DNA of 64,000 nt from an uncultured Bacteroidales bacterium (GTDB lineage: Bacteria > Bacteroidota > Bacteroidia > Bacteroidales > Paludibacteraceae), in assembly GCA_902774185.1 (NCBI GenBank), contig CACYHE010000001.1, positions 1 to 64,000 of the forward strand, written 5' to 3'. The notes below the pieces were generated by a model. It made no database searches. It saw only the letters and a program-made list of their open reading frames with translations, and was not told the DNA's origin. Shown here piece by piece: positions 26,879 through 34,042 of the stretch. How positions within the stretch are numbered: position 1 is the first letter of the stretch; every line of letters begins with the position of its first letter. The position numbers and the translations under genes are program-made.

Positions 26879-27943
26879 ATGAAACTATCCTTTATAGTTC
26901 CTGTTTATAACACAATGCAATATCTTCGCAAATGCGTAGATTCTCTCCTTGCGCAGGATTATGACGATTACGAAATCATCCTTGTCGAAGATGGTTCCAC
27001 CGACAATAGTGCCGCTCTATGCGACGAAATAGCCTCTTCATCATTGGCATCATTCCATCATTCCATCATTCCAATCCGAGTGATCCATCAATCCAATGGC
27101 GGGTTGTCAGTTGCTCGTAACACCGGAATTGCTGCAGCAAAAGGCAAGTATATATGTTTCGTCGATAGCGATGACTACTGGCAGCACAATGTACTATCCG
27201 GTTTGATGGTGCAGATAGAACGCGATCAATTGGATGTCTTGCGCTTCAAATATCAAAATGTAAGGATAAAGAATGAAGGAATGAACGAGTTAATAAATGA
27301 ACGGGAATATGAAGTATTTAATCCATACAAGCGCGACCATCGGTTAGAAAATGATTATTCCGAGGAAGTAACAGATGGTATCACTTTTCTCAATTCCCGT
27401 ATGAGCACTGCGTGTTATGCTGTTTTGTTCATCGTTAGAAGAGCATTACTCTTCAACGATTTGACATTTGACATTGGACATTTGACATTGGATAATGATG
27501 AATGTTTATTTACACCAGGAATATATTTTGAGGATACTGATTGGACTCCTCGCATGCTTGTAAAAGCCCAACGCGTAGCAAGTACAAATACGGTCGTGTA
27601 TAACTACCTCCAGCGAGAGGGGAGTATTACTAAAGCTGTTAATCGGAGCAAACAGCAAAAGGTTCTCGATGACAAAATGCGTCTAATTGGAGAGATGCAG
27701 CGACAGACAGAAGAGTTGAAATCTAAATGTCTAAACAACTCATGGTTCAGTCGTATGATTGCTGATACGGTTATTAGTGTTATAGGCATCTTGAGTGTGG
27801 ATTTCTATAACGAACGGAAGGCATATTTGGCACAATTGAAAGCGATGAATATATATCCACTCCAATCCAAATCTCCCAAAGCGAAATTAATCAACTTCTC
27901 TCCGCGATTAGCCGTGGAGGTTTTGCATATTAAGAACAGATGA
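26879..27943 (+). CDS. family 2 glycosyltransferase carrying repeat-derived insertions
   Basis: 354 residues with LSFIVPVYNTMQYLRKCVDS, LVEDGSTDNSAALCDE, NGGLSVARNTGI and FVDSDDYW (about 94-101), a clear GT2. Three stretches are encoded by the same kinds of short repeats that fill spacers: 27032-27073 (CATCATT units, residues about 52-65, SSSLASFHHSII), 27270-27310 (AATGAA units) and 27460-27491 (GACATTTG units, LTFDIGHLTL). All keep the frame open. The gene ends with an ATGA overlap with wecB. Confidence 0.85.
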   Translation: MKLSFIVPVYNTMQYLRKCVDSLLAQDYDDYEIILVEDGSTDNSAALCDEIASSSLASFHHSIIPIRVIHQSNGGLSVARNTGIAAAKGKYICFVDSDDYWQHNVLSGLMVQIERDQLDVLRFKYQNVRIKNEGMNELINEREYEVFNPYKRDHRLENDYSEEVTDGITFLNSRMSTACYAVLFIVRRALLFNDLTFDIGHLTLDNDECLFTPGIYFEDTDWTPRMLVKAQRVASTNTVVYNYLQREGSITKAVNRSKQQKVLDDKMRLIGEMQRQTEELKSKCLNNSWFSRMIADTVISVIGILSVDFYNERKAYLAQLKAMNIYPLQSKSPKAKLINFSPRLAVEVLHIKNR

Positions 27944-29112
27944 AAACAATACTTTTAGTGTTTGGTACTCGTCCGGAAGCCATTAAGATGGCTCCGCTTG
28001 TGAAAGCGCTGCAAGCGCAACCGGAGCAGTTTAAAACTATCGTGTGTGTCACTGCACAGCATCGGCAGATGCTCGATCAGGTGCTGCGGATATTTGACAT
28101 TGTGCCGGATTATGATCTCAACATCATGCAAGCCAATCAGGATTTGTACGACGTGACGAGTCGGGTGCTGGTAGGTATGCGGGATGTCTTAAAGAGTGTT
28201 AAACCCGATGTAGTGCTGGTGCATGGAGACACAACGACGAGTACGGCTGCAGCGTTGGCTGCGTTCTATCAGCAGATACCGGTGGGGCATGTGGAAGCCG
28301 GTTTGCGGACGGGGAACATCTATAGTCCATGGCCGGAGGAGATGAATCGTCAGATAACCGGACGTATCACGACCCACCATTTTGCACCGACGCCATTGGC
28401 AAAGCAGAACTTGCTGCGCGAGAATGTGAAGCCGGATCGGATCATTGTGACCGGCAATACCGTTATCGATGCGCTGTATATGGTGGTGGATAAAATCAAG
28501 AATGATGCGGCTTTGCAGAGCCAACTTCGCGGGGTGCTGAAGGATGCCGGATATGATACGACGCGGTTAGATGGGAGTAGGCGATTGGTGCTGATAACCG
28601 GACACCGGAGGGAGAACTTCGGGGATGGGTTTATCAGTATGTGTACGGCTATTCGGGATTTGGCGGCGAAGTATCCGGAGGTGGATTTCGTCTATCCGAT
28701 GCATCTGAATCCTAACGTCCGAAAACCCATCAAAGAGGTTTTTGGAGACATCACACATAATACATCACACATAACACATAAGAACCTGTTCTTCATCGAA
28801 CCGCTTGAGTATCTCAGTTTCGTCTATCTGATGGAACAAAGCACAATCGTGCTTACCGATTCGGGAGGAATACAGGAAGAGGCTCCGGGATTGGGAAAGC
28901 CGGTACTGGTGATGCGCGATACGACGGAGCGTCCGGAGGCTTTAGAGTCCGGGACGGTGCATCTCGTAGGTACGAACTACGATAAGATTGTGAGTGAGGT
29001 AAGTACGTTGCTGGATGATGCAGAGGCGTATCGGAAGATGAGCCAAGCCGTGAATCCGTATGGAGATGGGATGGCTTGTAGTCGTATTTGCGACTACTTA
29101 GCCAATGTATGA
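27940..29112 (+). CDS. wecB: UDP-N-acetylglucosamine 2-epimerase (non-hydrolysing)
   Basis: 390 residues with FGTRPEAIKMAPL (about 8-20), VHGDTTTSTAAALAAFY (about 94-110), HVEAGLRTGNIYSPWPEEMNRQ (about 117-138), TGHRRENFGDG, and TDSGGIQEEAPGLGKPVLVMRDTTERPEA. It makes UDP-ManNAc. Between the usual VFGDI and NLFFIEPLEYL there are about ten extra residues encoded by a CACATAA-type repeat (28749-28782), the same kind of unit that fills the spacers at 29210-29260 and 29643-29735. Confidence 0.92.
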   Translation: MKTILLVFGTRPEAIKMAPLVKALQAQPEQFKTIVCVTAQHRQMLDQVLRIFDIVPDYDLNIMQANQDLYDVTSRVLVGMRDVLKSVKPDVVLVHGDTTTSTAAALAAFYQQIPVGHVEAGLRTGNIYSPWPEEMNRQITGRITTHHFAPTPLAKQNLLRENVKPDRIIVTGNTVIDALYMVVDKIKNDAALQSQLRGVLKDAGYDTTRLDGSRRLVLITGHRRENFGDGFISMCTAIRDLAAKYPEVDFVYPMHLNPNVRKPIKEVFGDITHNTSHITHKNLFFIEPLEYLSFVYLMEQSTIVLTDSGGIQEEAPGLGKPVLVMRDTTERPEALESGTVHLVGTNYDKIVSEVSTLLDDAEAYRKMSQAVNPYGDGMACSRICDYLANV

Positions 29113-29280
29113 TGTATAATGTATGAATGTATAATGTATGCTGTGCTTCGCGCAATGTATTAATTAATATGTATCGCTCTGCTAATGTTTATCATTAGAA
29201 TACATATTCCATAAAACATAACACATGAGACATAATACATAAAACATAACACATAATCCATTTGTTAGAATAACAATGTT
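29113..29280. repeat. ATAATGTATG / CATAAAACATAACA repeat spacer
   Basis: The 168-base spacer has TGTATAATGTATG units on the left and inverted-sense CATAAAACATAACACAT units on the right, with a GC-rich break (GTGCTTCGCGC). No promoter motif was found. Confidence 0.75.
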
Positions 29281-29646
29281 ATGAATGAAAAGCAGCAAGA
29301 AATACAAGAAAAGTGCATAGACTTTGCGGTTAGGGTTGATGCTTTGCGTAAGGATCTTAATAAGAGGCACCATGAGTACAATAAAGCTGACCAAGTAGAT
29401 CGATGCGCGAGTTCAATAGGCGCGAACTATAGTGAGGCTGTATTTGCAGAGAGTGAATCGGATTATATTCATAAATTGGGCATTGCTCAGAAGGAAGCAA
29501 ACGAAACAATCTATTGGTTAAAGGTGATTTCCCGCTGTGGTTATATTGATGACCAATTATACGGAAGTTTAGTCGCGGATGCTGAGGAGTTAATCCGCAT
29601 CATAACAGCGATTATTGTTTCACTTAAGAAAAAGCAGTATACATAA
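29281..29646 (+). CDS. S23-type four-helix-bundle protein (copy 1)
   Basis: 121 residues with DLNKRHHEYNKADQVDRCASSIGANYSEA and SDYIHKLGIAQKEANETIYWLKVI, the signature of the 23S rRNA intervening-sequence/four-helix-bundle family. These small proteins are very common in Bacteroidota, and their role is not established. It closely resembles the protein at 49094-49459 and the fragment at 35537-35644. Repeat spacers lie on both sides. Confidence 0.88.
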   Translation: MNEKQQEIQEKCIDFAVRVDALRKDLNKRHHEYNKADQVDRCASSIGANYSEAVFAESESDYIHKLGIAQKEANETIYWLKVISRCGYIDDQLYGSLVADAEELIRIITAIIVSLKKKQYT

Positions 29647-29735
29647 TACATAATACTTAATACATAAAACATAAAACATGATACATAAAACATAATACAT
29701 AATACATAAAACATAATACATAAAACATGACACAT
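29643..29735 (+). repeat. ACATAATACATAAAACATA repeat array
   Basis: The array consists of 7-9-base ACATAATAC / ACATAAA / ACATGA units. It includes the stop codon of the preceding gene and the ATG at 29727 of the following one. Confidence 0.8.
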
Positions 29736-30479
29736 AATACATCAATCCCCCGGATTGTCCATTACTGCTGGTTCGGCGGCAAGCCTTTACCAGAGTTAGC
29801 ACAAAAATGCATAGAGAGTTGGAAGAAGTATCTTCCGGAGTACGAACTGCGTCTTTGGAACGAAGAGACCTTCGATCTCGATATGTATCCCTATGCTCGG
29901 GAGGCGTACGATAATCGTAAGTTCGCTTTTGTGACGGATGTGGTTCGGCTATGGGCGCTGGAGAAGTTCGGAGGCGTATATATGGATACGGATGTGGAGA
30001 TATTGCGTCCGTTGGGAGAGTTGATGGATCTTCCTGCCTTCACCGGCTATGAAGCCAGTATGGCAAATGCACCGGTTACGGGACTGATGGCTTCTGCTCC
30101 GCATGGCGTATGGGTAAAAGAGCAGTTGGCATATTATGAGGGAAAACATTTTCTGAATCCGGATGGAACTTTTGATCTAACGCCGAACACGAAGCCGATA
30201 GCGGATATAATGGTAGCCGGTGGGTTTGTGATTAATGGCAAGTACCAAGTATATAAGAATGATATGCACGTCTTTCCGGTGGATTATTTCTGTCCGCTGA
30301 CTTCGACGCGAGTGCTGAAACTTACGAAGAATACCTACTGCATCCATCACTTTGCTGGAAGTTGGGTAGAGAAGACGAGGGGGCAGATTGTAAAAGACTG
30401 GATTGTGGAGCATATTATAGGCCGTAAACTAACGGACAAACTCGTTCAGTTTAAGAGAAAACTGAAACGAGTTAAATGA
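29727..30479 (+). CDS. GT32 family glycosyltransferase (capsular polysaccharide synthesis type)
   Basis: 250 residues with PRIVHYCWFGGKPLPELAQ, YELRLWNEETFDL, the GT32 block DVVRLWALEKFGGVYMDTDVEIL (DxD about residue 90) and a C-terminal THAGxSW-like CIHHFAGSWVEK. It is a retaining glycosyltransferase. Its first residues MTHNTS are repeat-encoded. It is the last gene of the first polysaccharide operon and is followed by a strong terminator. Confidence 0.88.
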   Translation: MTHNTSIPRIVHYCWFGGKPLPELAQKCIESWKKYLPEYELRLWNEETFDLDMYPYAREAYDNRKFAFVTDVVRLWALEKFGGVYMDTDVEILRPLGELMDLPAFTGYEASMANAPVTGLMASAPHGVWVKEQLAYYEGKHFLNPDGTFDLTPNTKPIADIMVAGGFVINGKYQVYKNDMHVFPVDYFCPLTSTRVLKLTKNTYCIHHFAGSWVEKTRGQIVKDWIVEHIIGRKLTDKLVQFKRKLKRVK

Positions 30480-30516
30480 TGAAATAAGCCGCACCAATGG
30501 TGCTAAATGATACAAA

Positions 30517-30548
30517 ACAGCGCAGACACATTTACGTGCCTGCGCTGT
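30517..30548 (+). terminator. rho-independent terminator ending the polysaccharide operon
   Basis: ACAGCGCAG (30517-30525) pairs with CTGCGCTGT (30540-30548), and the inner CAC/GTG extends the stem around the loop ATTTAC. CGTTTTAAT follows. It lies 38 bases after the GT32 stop. Confidence 0.8.
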
Positions 30549-30556
30549 CGTTTTAA

Positions 30557-30689
30557 TCGTTAACTCGTTAAACGTTCATTCGTTCATTCGTTCATTCGTT
30601 CATTCGTTCATTCGTTCATTCGTTAACTCGTTCATTCGTTAAACGTTAATTCGTTCATTCGTTAAACGTTCATTCGTTAACTCATTAGC
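30557..30689. repeat. GTTCATTC 8-bp tandem repeat array
   Basis: About a dozen GTTCATTC units with interspersed GTTAACTC and GTTAAACG variants fill the gap between the terminator and the 3' end of the convergent gene. Confidence 0.85.
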
Positions 30690-31068
30690 CGTTCAACGCT
30701 TCGTCGTACGCTTCTCCTTCGACTTTCCAGAGCCAAGAATAGAAGGTCTTTTTGCCGCCGGAGAGGTCTTTCTGCGCGAGGAACGCTGCTTGGTCTTGCG
30801 CCAAGGTGGAGAGGTTCTTTGCACGGGCGTTGACCGCTGCGTGAACGGTTGTGAATCGGGTGCGAGCGTTCAGCTCTTTGGTCGTCACCTCGGTTGCGCG
30901 TTTCACTTTCTTACGCAGGTACAAGCGGTTACACTTGTTACTTTCGGTAGGTGCTACACGGTGCGTGCCAAGTAACATCTTGTTGCAACTGTGTTGACCA
31001 TTTTTACCGGGTTTACTTAATGCGCCGGAAACGGAATCAATACCGGCGCTCCATTCTACATGTGCCAT
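30685..31068 (-). CDS. hypothetical basic protein (127 aa)
   Basis: A lysine/arginine-rich protein (LYLRKKVKRATEV) with a compact C-terminal block (TFYSWLWKVEGEAY). It opens with MAHVEWSAGIDSVSGALSKPG. The tone suggests a nucleic-acid- or ribosome-associated protein, but no family was recognised. The GC content is higher than nearby DNA and the frame is well coded. Palindromes lie just upstream (31074-31092, 31110-31127). It converges on the polysaccharide operon. Confidence 0.65.
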   Translation of the reverse strand: MAHVEWSAGIDSVSGALSKPGKNGQHSCNKMLLGTHRVAPTESNKCNRLYLRKKVKRATEVTTKELNARTRFTTVHAAVNARAKNLSTLAQDQAAFLAQKDLSGGKKTFYSWLWKVEGEAYDEALNG

Positions 31069-31723
31069 ATTAGTTCGGCGTTTGCCGAACAGACCGATTT
31101 AGTCAGCTCGACCTCCACGCCGTGGGAGGGAAAAATAGTTAATGGTTTAGGTTTGTTTTAGGGGTTAGTTTTTAATAAAGGAAAACATTAGTGTCCACTT
31201 AACATATAATATTTGTTTTATAATTAACTGATATTAAATTAATTATATAGATATTTTAAGCGAACGGATTTGAGAATAAAATGTTTACTTTTTTAGTGGA
31301 CACTACTGAAAGGAAAACATTTTTTATTTACTACATCCTGCATAGTGTTTTCGGTCCGTTTTCGAGATCCGTTTTCTTGAATGCGAAAGGGACTGGTTTT
31401 AAAGCAGTCTAATGAGTCAATACCGAAGAAGCGTTGTAAGTTTACTTATGAACCTTCTCTGGTATTGACTCATAGGTGTATGTTTACATCCTTTCGCATT
31501 GTTTTCCTTTAACTGAAATCATCACTACTGTCCCATTAAAATTTTCTATTTTCTTTTTAAATGATTGTATTTAAGCATATAATCAAGATATATAGAGTAA
31601 ACGGATTTAATCTAATAATGTTTTTTCGGTTCGTTTTCTTTCGCCTTGTTTTCCTCAGAGCGAAATAATCGTACCCTTGCGGTTAAGAAGCGAGTTTTCC
31701 TTTAATAAGCAATTTTTAAAAGA
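31069..31723. other. palindrome-rich intergenic region (about 650 bp)
   Basis: No gene seen. It holds the hairpins TTCGGC-gttt-GCCGAA (about 31075) and CCTCC...GGAGG (about 31110), an inverted pair AGTGTCCACT/AGTGGACACT (31190-31199, 31295-31304) flanked by 13-bp direct repeats AAAGGAAAACATT (31177-31189, 31309-31321), a 121-bp nested palindrome (31380-31500), and GTTTTC clusters. This density is more typical of replication, transfer or integration sites than of an ordinary spacer. Confidence 0.65.
31380..31500. repeat. 121-bp nested palindrome
   Basis: AATGCGAAAGG (31380-31390) pairs perfectly with CCTTTCGCATT (31490-31500). Inside it ATGAGTCAATACC (31412-31424) pairs perfectly with GGTATTGACTCAT (31461-31473). 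Smaller hairpins are GACTG/CAGTC (31391-31409) and TAAGT-tt-ACTTA (about 31438). The outer and inner stems total 24 bp without a mismatch. Confidence 0.7.
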
Positions 31724-31900
31724 TCACTTTTTGACTCCCTGATACTCTTCGACCGTTTTGGTCGAAATGGTAGTCGTCACTTTGGATGAGTCACCTACTT
31801 GCGTGTAGGTCGATGTGGTGCTGATGGTTCGCCAAGCCTTGCAACTCGTCATCCCCATCGCCACTGCTCCGATCAGGAGCATGATACAGATTTTCTTCAT
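31724..31900 (-). CDS. small lipoprotein (58 aa)
   Basis: The N-terminus MKKICIMLLIGAVAMGMTSC is a classic lipoprotein signal with a lipobox ending at Cys20. The mature part is Thr/Ser-rich (TISTTSTYTQVGDSSKVTTT). Similar tiny lipoproteins occur near mobile-element genes in Bacteroidota. It starts by ATGA overlap with a doubtful upstream frame (31897-32175). Surface location is inferred from the lipobox. Confidence 0.7.
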   Translation of the reverse strand: MKKICIMLLIGAVAMGMTSCKAWRTISTTSTYTQVGDSSKVTTTISTKTVEEYQGVKK

Positions 31901-32175
31901 CTTGTTAAATGTTTTCGATTGTTTTCATAACCGTTTTCTTGGACGATAGATTCTTTCTGTGTATTATCGGTATTTTCTTCATTGATAGTAACGTTTTCGG
32001 TACGTTTTCTTATTTGTTTTTTTAGAAGGAATCCGACATCGTCTATGTATTTTTGATATTTTTGTTTTTTATACCAGTAATAAGGGATTCCTTGTTTTCC
32101 TTGAAATAAATATGAAAAATTACTATTCCTATCAATGGTATTTTTTATGTTTTTTCTTTCGAATGATTTATACAC
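31897..32175 (-). CDS. doubtful hypothetical protein (92 aa)
   Basis: A Lys/Asn/Glu-rich frame that ends by overlapping the start of the small lipoprotein gene. Its C-terminal half includes residues (TENVT, QENGYENN) produced by the GAAAAC repeats, so it may be an open frame created by the repeat array rather than a gene. It could also be a small DNA-binding partner of that array. No family recognised. Confidence 0.3.
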   Translation of the reverse strand: MYKSFERKNIKNTIDRNSNFSYLFQGKQGIPYYWYKKQKYQKYIDDVGFLLKKQIRKRTENVTINEENTDNTQKESIVQENGYENNRKHLTR

Positions 32176-32236
32176 TCTGGAGTACGTAATTTGGTAGTAA
32201 AAGCTATCTAAAAGTTTACTTTTAAGTAGGTTTTAG

Positions 32237-32259
32237 TAGCCGCGACCATCCCGCGACCA
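32237..32259. repeat. CCGCGACCATC direct duplication
   Basis: Two adjacent 11-base copies of CCGCGACCATC, close to the long hairpin that follows the ATPase gene. Confidence 0.7.
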
Positions 32260-32293
32260 TCCTGAACGTCACAATACCGTTCCACCTTGACGA

Positions 32294-32366
32294 GACCCGG
32301 TTCGTTTAGTACTGTCAGTCCCCCCTAAGAAGGGGGATGACGTACGTACTAAAGAACGTTCGGGTC
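32294..32366. terminator. 73-bp long stem-loop just after the RepA-like ATPase gene
   Basis: GACCCG / CGGGTC, GTTC / GAAC, TTTAGTAC / GTACTAAA and the inner GTCA-g-TCCCCC / GGGGGA-TGAC form a nearly continuous stem with a ctaagaa loop. It lies 3 bases beyond the stop codon (minus strand). It may terminate transcription, but the length and lack of a T run also fit a mobile-element end or origin hairpin. Confidence 0.5.
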
Positions 32367-32368
32367 TG

Positions 32369-33439
32369 TCAAAAAATCGTTTGTTCGCACAGAGCGTAGT
32401 ATTTGTTGTTATGGTCGTAGATTTGTCCAATGACCCCCTGCGTTTTGGCTTCTTCGATGAGTTTGCTGGCGAAGTTAAAACTGCGGATGTTACCGACGCG
32501 CATGACTACTTGCCGGAGTTGTTCGGGTGACATACGCTTGCCATCTTGAAGTATGTAGGTAAATAGTTTGCGTTGGTCAAAGCGTCCTTCGGGTAGGAGG
32601 TAAGCGGAGTTGAACTTTGAATTAGAATTTCCTTCAGAAGATATACTATCGTCTCCAATGTATGGGACAGGTAAACCGTCCGGATTGACGATGAATTTCT
32701 GCTTGTTAGGAATGTCGTATTTGCGCGTGGCGGACTGGCGAATGGTGAAGACACGATCGTCATCTTTGGAGCACTCGTAGGTCTCAAAACTTTTGTTCTG
32801 CAGCTCTGTTCCCAATGCACCGCGAAGGGTCTTATCTTCGATGGCTTTGTTCTGGTGCAGTACGCAGACAATGCAAGTGCGTTTGTCTGAGGCAATGGAG
32901 AGGAGGATGCCGATCACTCTTTGTGCCTCGGCATAGTCGTTGATGTCTGACACAATATCGCGGATGCCATCGAAGATGACCAAGTCCGGTTGGTAACAGT
33001 AAATAGCCGTCTCAACCATCAACTCTCTGTCCTTCAAATTCACCTGTCGGAGGTTAAACACGTAGAACCGCTCCTGCGATGGCTCTTCGCCTATCATCGC
33101 GCCTATTCTATCCCGCAATATCTCATGTGTCGAGTCCTCACTCTGCTCCGTATCAATCCATAGCACCGTCAGCGGCTCTTCCTGCATACGTTCCAAACCC
33201 AAGAAATGCCCTTTGTTTCCTGCTCTACATGATAACGCGGAGATACCCGCGGCACTCATGAGAATAGAGTTGAGGTATGTCTTACCCGACTTGGCTTTAC
33301 CGGTGACTGCAACGAGTTCGCCCCTTGCAAAGCAAGGGATGTCGTGCCATGTAAACAAAAACTCATGCGGCGGTATCTCCGATGATGGCAATATCCGCTG
33401 CTTCTGCAATCTGTCAAAAGTACATTCCGTTGTATCCAT
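32369..33439 (-). CDS. RepA/RecA-like AAA ATPase of a mobile element
   Basis: 356 residues with Walker A VTGKAKSGKTYLNSIL (about 45-60), Walker B DLVIFDGIRDIV (about 151-162) and a RecA-fold helper segment CIVCVLHQNK. This is the AAA_25/RepA hexameric helicase family found in plasmid replication and Bacteroidota integrative elements. The C-terminal part (about 285-350) looks like a winged helix. A TATCTTTG -7 box lies upstream at 33529-33536. With the palindromes and GTTTTC array next to it, it may be part of a replication or mobilisation module. Confidence 0.7.
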   Translation of the reverse strand: MDTTECTFDRLQKQRILPSSEIPPHEFLFTWHDIPCFARGELVAVTGKAKSGKTYLNSILMSAAGISALSCRAGNKGHFLGLERMQEEPLTVLWIDTEQSEDSTHEILRDRIGAMIGEEPSQERFYVFNLRQVNLKDRELMVETAIYCYQPDLVIFDGIRDIVSDINDYAEAQRVIGILLSIASDKRTCIVCVLHQNKAIEDKTLRGALGTELQNKSFETYECSKDDDRVFTIRQSATRKYDIPNKQKFIVNPDGLPVPYIGDDSISSEGNSNSKFNSAYLLPEGRFDQRKLFTYILQDGKRMSPEQLRQVVMRVGNIRSFNFASKLIEEAKTQGVIGQIYDHNNKYYALCEQTIF

Positions 33440-33528
33440 ATTCTTCTTTGTTAGTTGGGTTGGATAGTATCCGACAATTAGTTCGTTTTCTGCTCATCGT
33501 GATATTGATGAGATTTCAATTTCGGCTG

Positions 33529-33536
33529 CAAAGATA
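33529..33536 (-). promoter_or_regulatory. -7 box TATCTTTG for the RepA-like ATPase gene
   Basis: The reverse complement of 33529-33536 is TATCTTTG followed by GCAGCC, the usual Bacteroidota form. A TTG about 20 bases further upstream could be the -33 element. Confidence 0.6.
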
Positions 33537-33577
33537 CGGCTTTTTGAACCAACTAACAAGAACTTAGTTCCGAGTTG

Positions 33578-33841
33578 TCATTTTTGTGCATTTTTGTTGC
33601 GATTTTTTATGATTTTGTTCACAGAACGTGGCTCGTAGTGGAGCGCATAACCCGTGTCACGCGTTGCATGACGGAAATGCCGATCATGGAGGAAATCGTA
33701 CACAAAGGTGACTACGAACAGGACAAAATCACGCGCGTCGAAATGGAAGTGATCCACTTTTTCTACATCGTCATCGACAAAGGCGTTGAACTGGGCAACA
33801 AACCACTCTTTAGCGAGTGGAGTAAGATCTAAATTTTTCAT
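33578..33841 (-). CDS. hypothetical protein (87 aa)
   Basis: It begins MKNLDLTPLAKEWFVAQFNAFVDDDVEKV and has a TAACTTTG box (33911-33918) about 70 bases upstream on the same strand. The opposite strand also has an open frame (33575-33832) with plausible composition. The promoter argues for the minus strand. No family recognised. Confidence 0.45.
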   Translation of the reverse strand: MKNLDLTPLAKEWFVAQFNAFVDDDVEKVDHFHFDARDFVLFVVTFVYDFLHDRHFRHATRDTGYALHYEPRSVNKIIKNRNKNAQK

Positions 33842-33910
33842 AAATCTGATAATTTTAATTAGTAAGTGTTGTTATTTTTTTTTTTTCTTTGCGCATCGGC
33901 TAAGGGATCG

Positions 33911-33918
33911 CAAAGTTA
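33911..33918 (-). promoter_or_regulatory. -7 box TAACTTTG upstream of the 87-aa gene
   Basis: The reverse complement of 33911-33918 is TAACTTTG followed by CGATCC. A -33 TTTG is present but only 14 bases away (33933-33936), so the site is weaker than the others listed. Confidence 0.4.
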
Positions 33919-33990
33919 GCCCAATTCTGCTTCAAAATGAAGGAATAATCGTACAAAGTTAAGAAAAATGAAAGAATTCAGCATGTGCGC

Positions 33991-34021
33991 TTGCGTATGT
34001 GGGAAATTTTTCGTACCTTTG
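33991..34021 (+). promoter_or_regulatory. promoter of glf (CGTATGTGGGAAA spacer type)
   Basis: TTG at 33991-33993 and TACCTTTG at 34014-34021 are 20 bases apart, with the recurring spacer CGTATGTGGGAAATTTTTCG between them. It places the transcription start after 34021, so translation starts at 34043. Confidence 0.7.
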
Positions 34022-34042
34022 TCGCGAAAATTGAAGATCTAT

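Larger units (their letters stand above)
31347..32009. repeat. GTTTTC repeats with about 11-bp spacing (iteron- or operator-like)
   Basis: GTTTTC occurs in pairs spaced 10-12 bp apart: 31347/31358 (then 31371), the variant TTTTTC at 31622 paired with GTTTTC at 31633, 31911/31921/31933, and 31993/32004. Single copies are at 31501, 31648 and 31694. Three pairs share the longer form GTTTTCGGTnCGTTTTC (the second with T for the first G). One-helical-turn phasing suggests protein binding. Confidence 0.55.

Noticed and set aside
30557..30689. CRISPR array
   Set aside because: The repeat units are 8 bases, adjacent and without unique spacers of regular length; no cas gene is present.
33575..33832. 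Plus-strand gene opposite the 87-aa gene
   Set aside because: It reads well as protein, but no promoter was found for it, whereas the minus frame has a TAACTTTG box. Left undecided and not listed.
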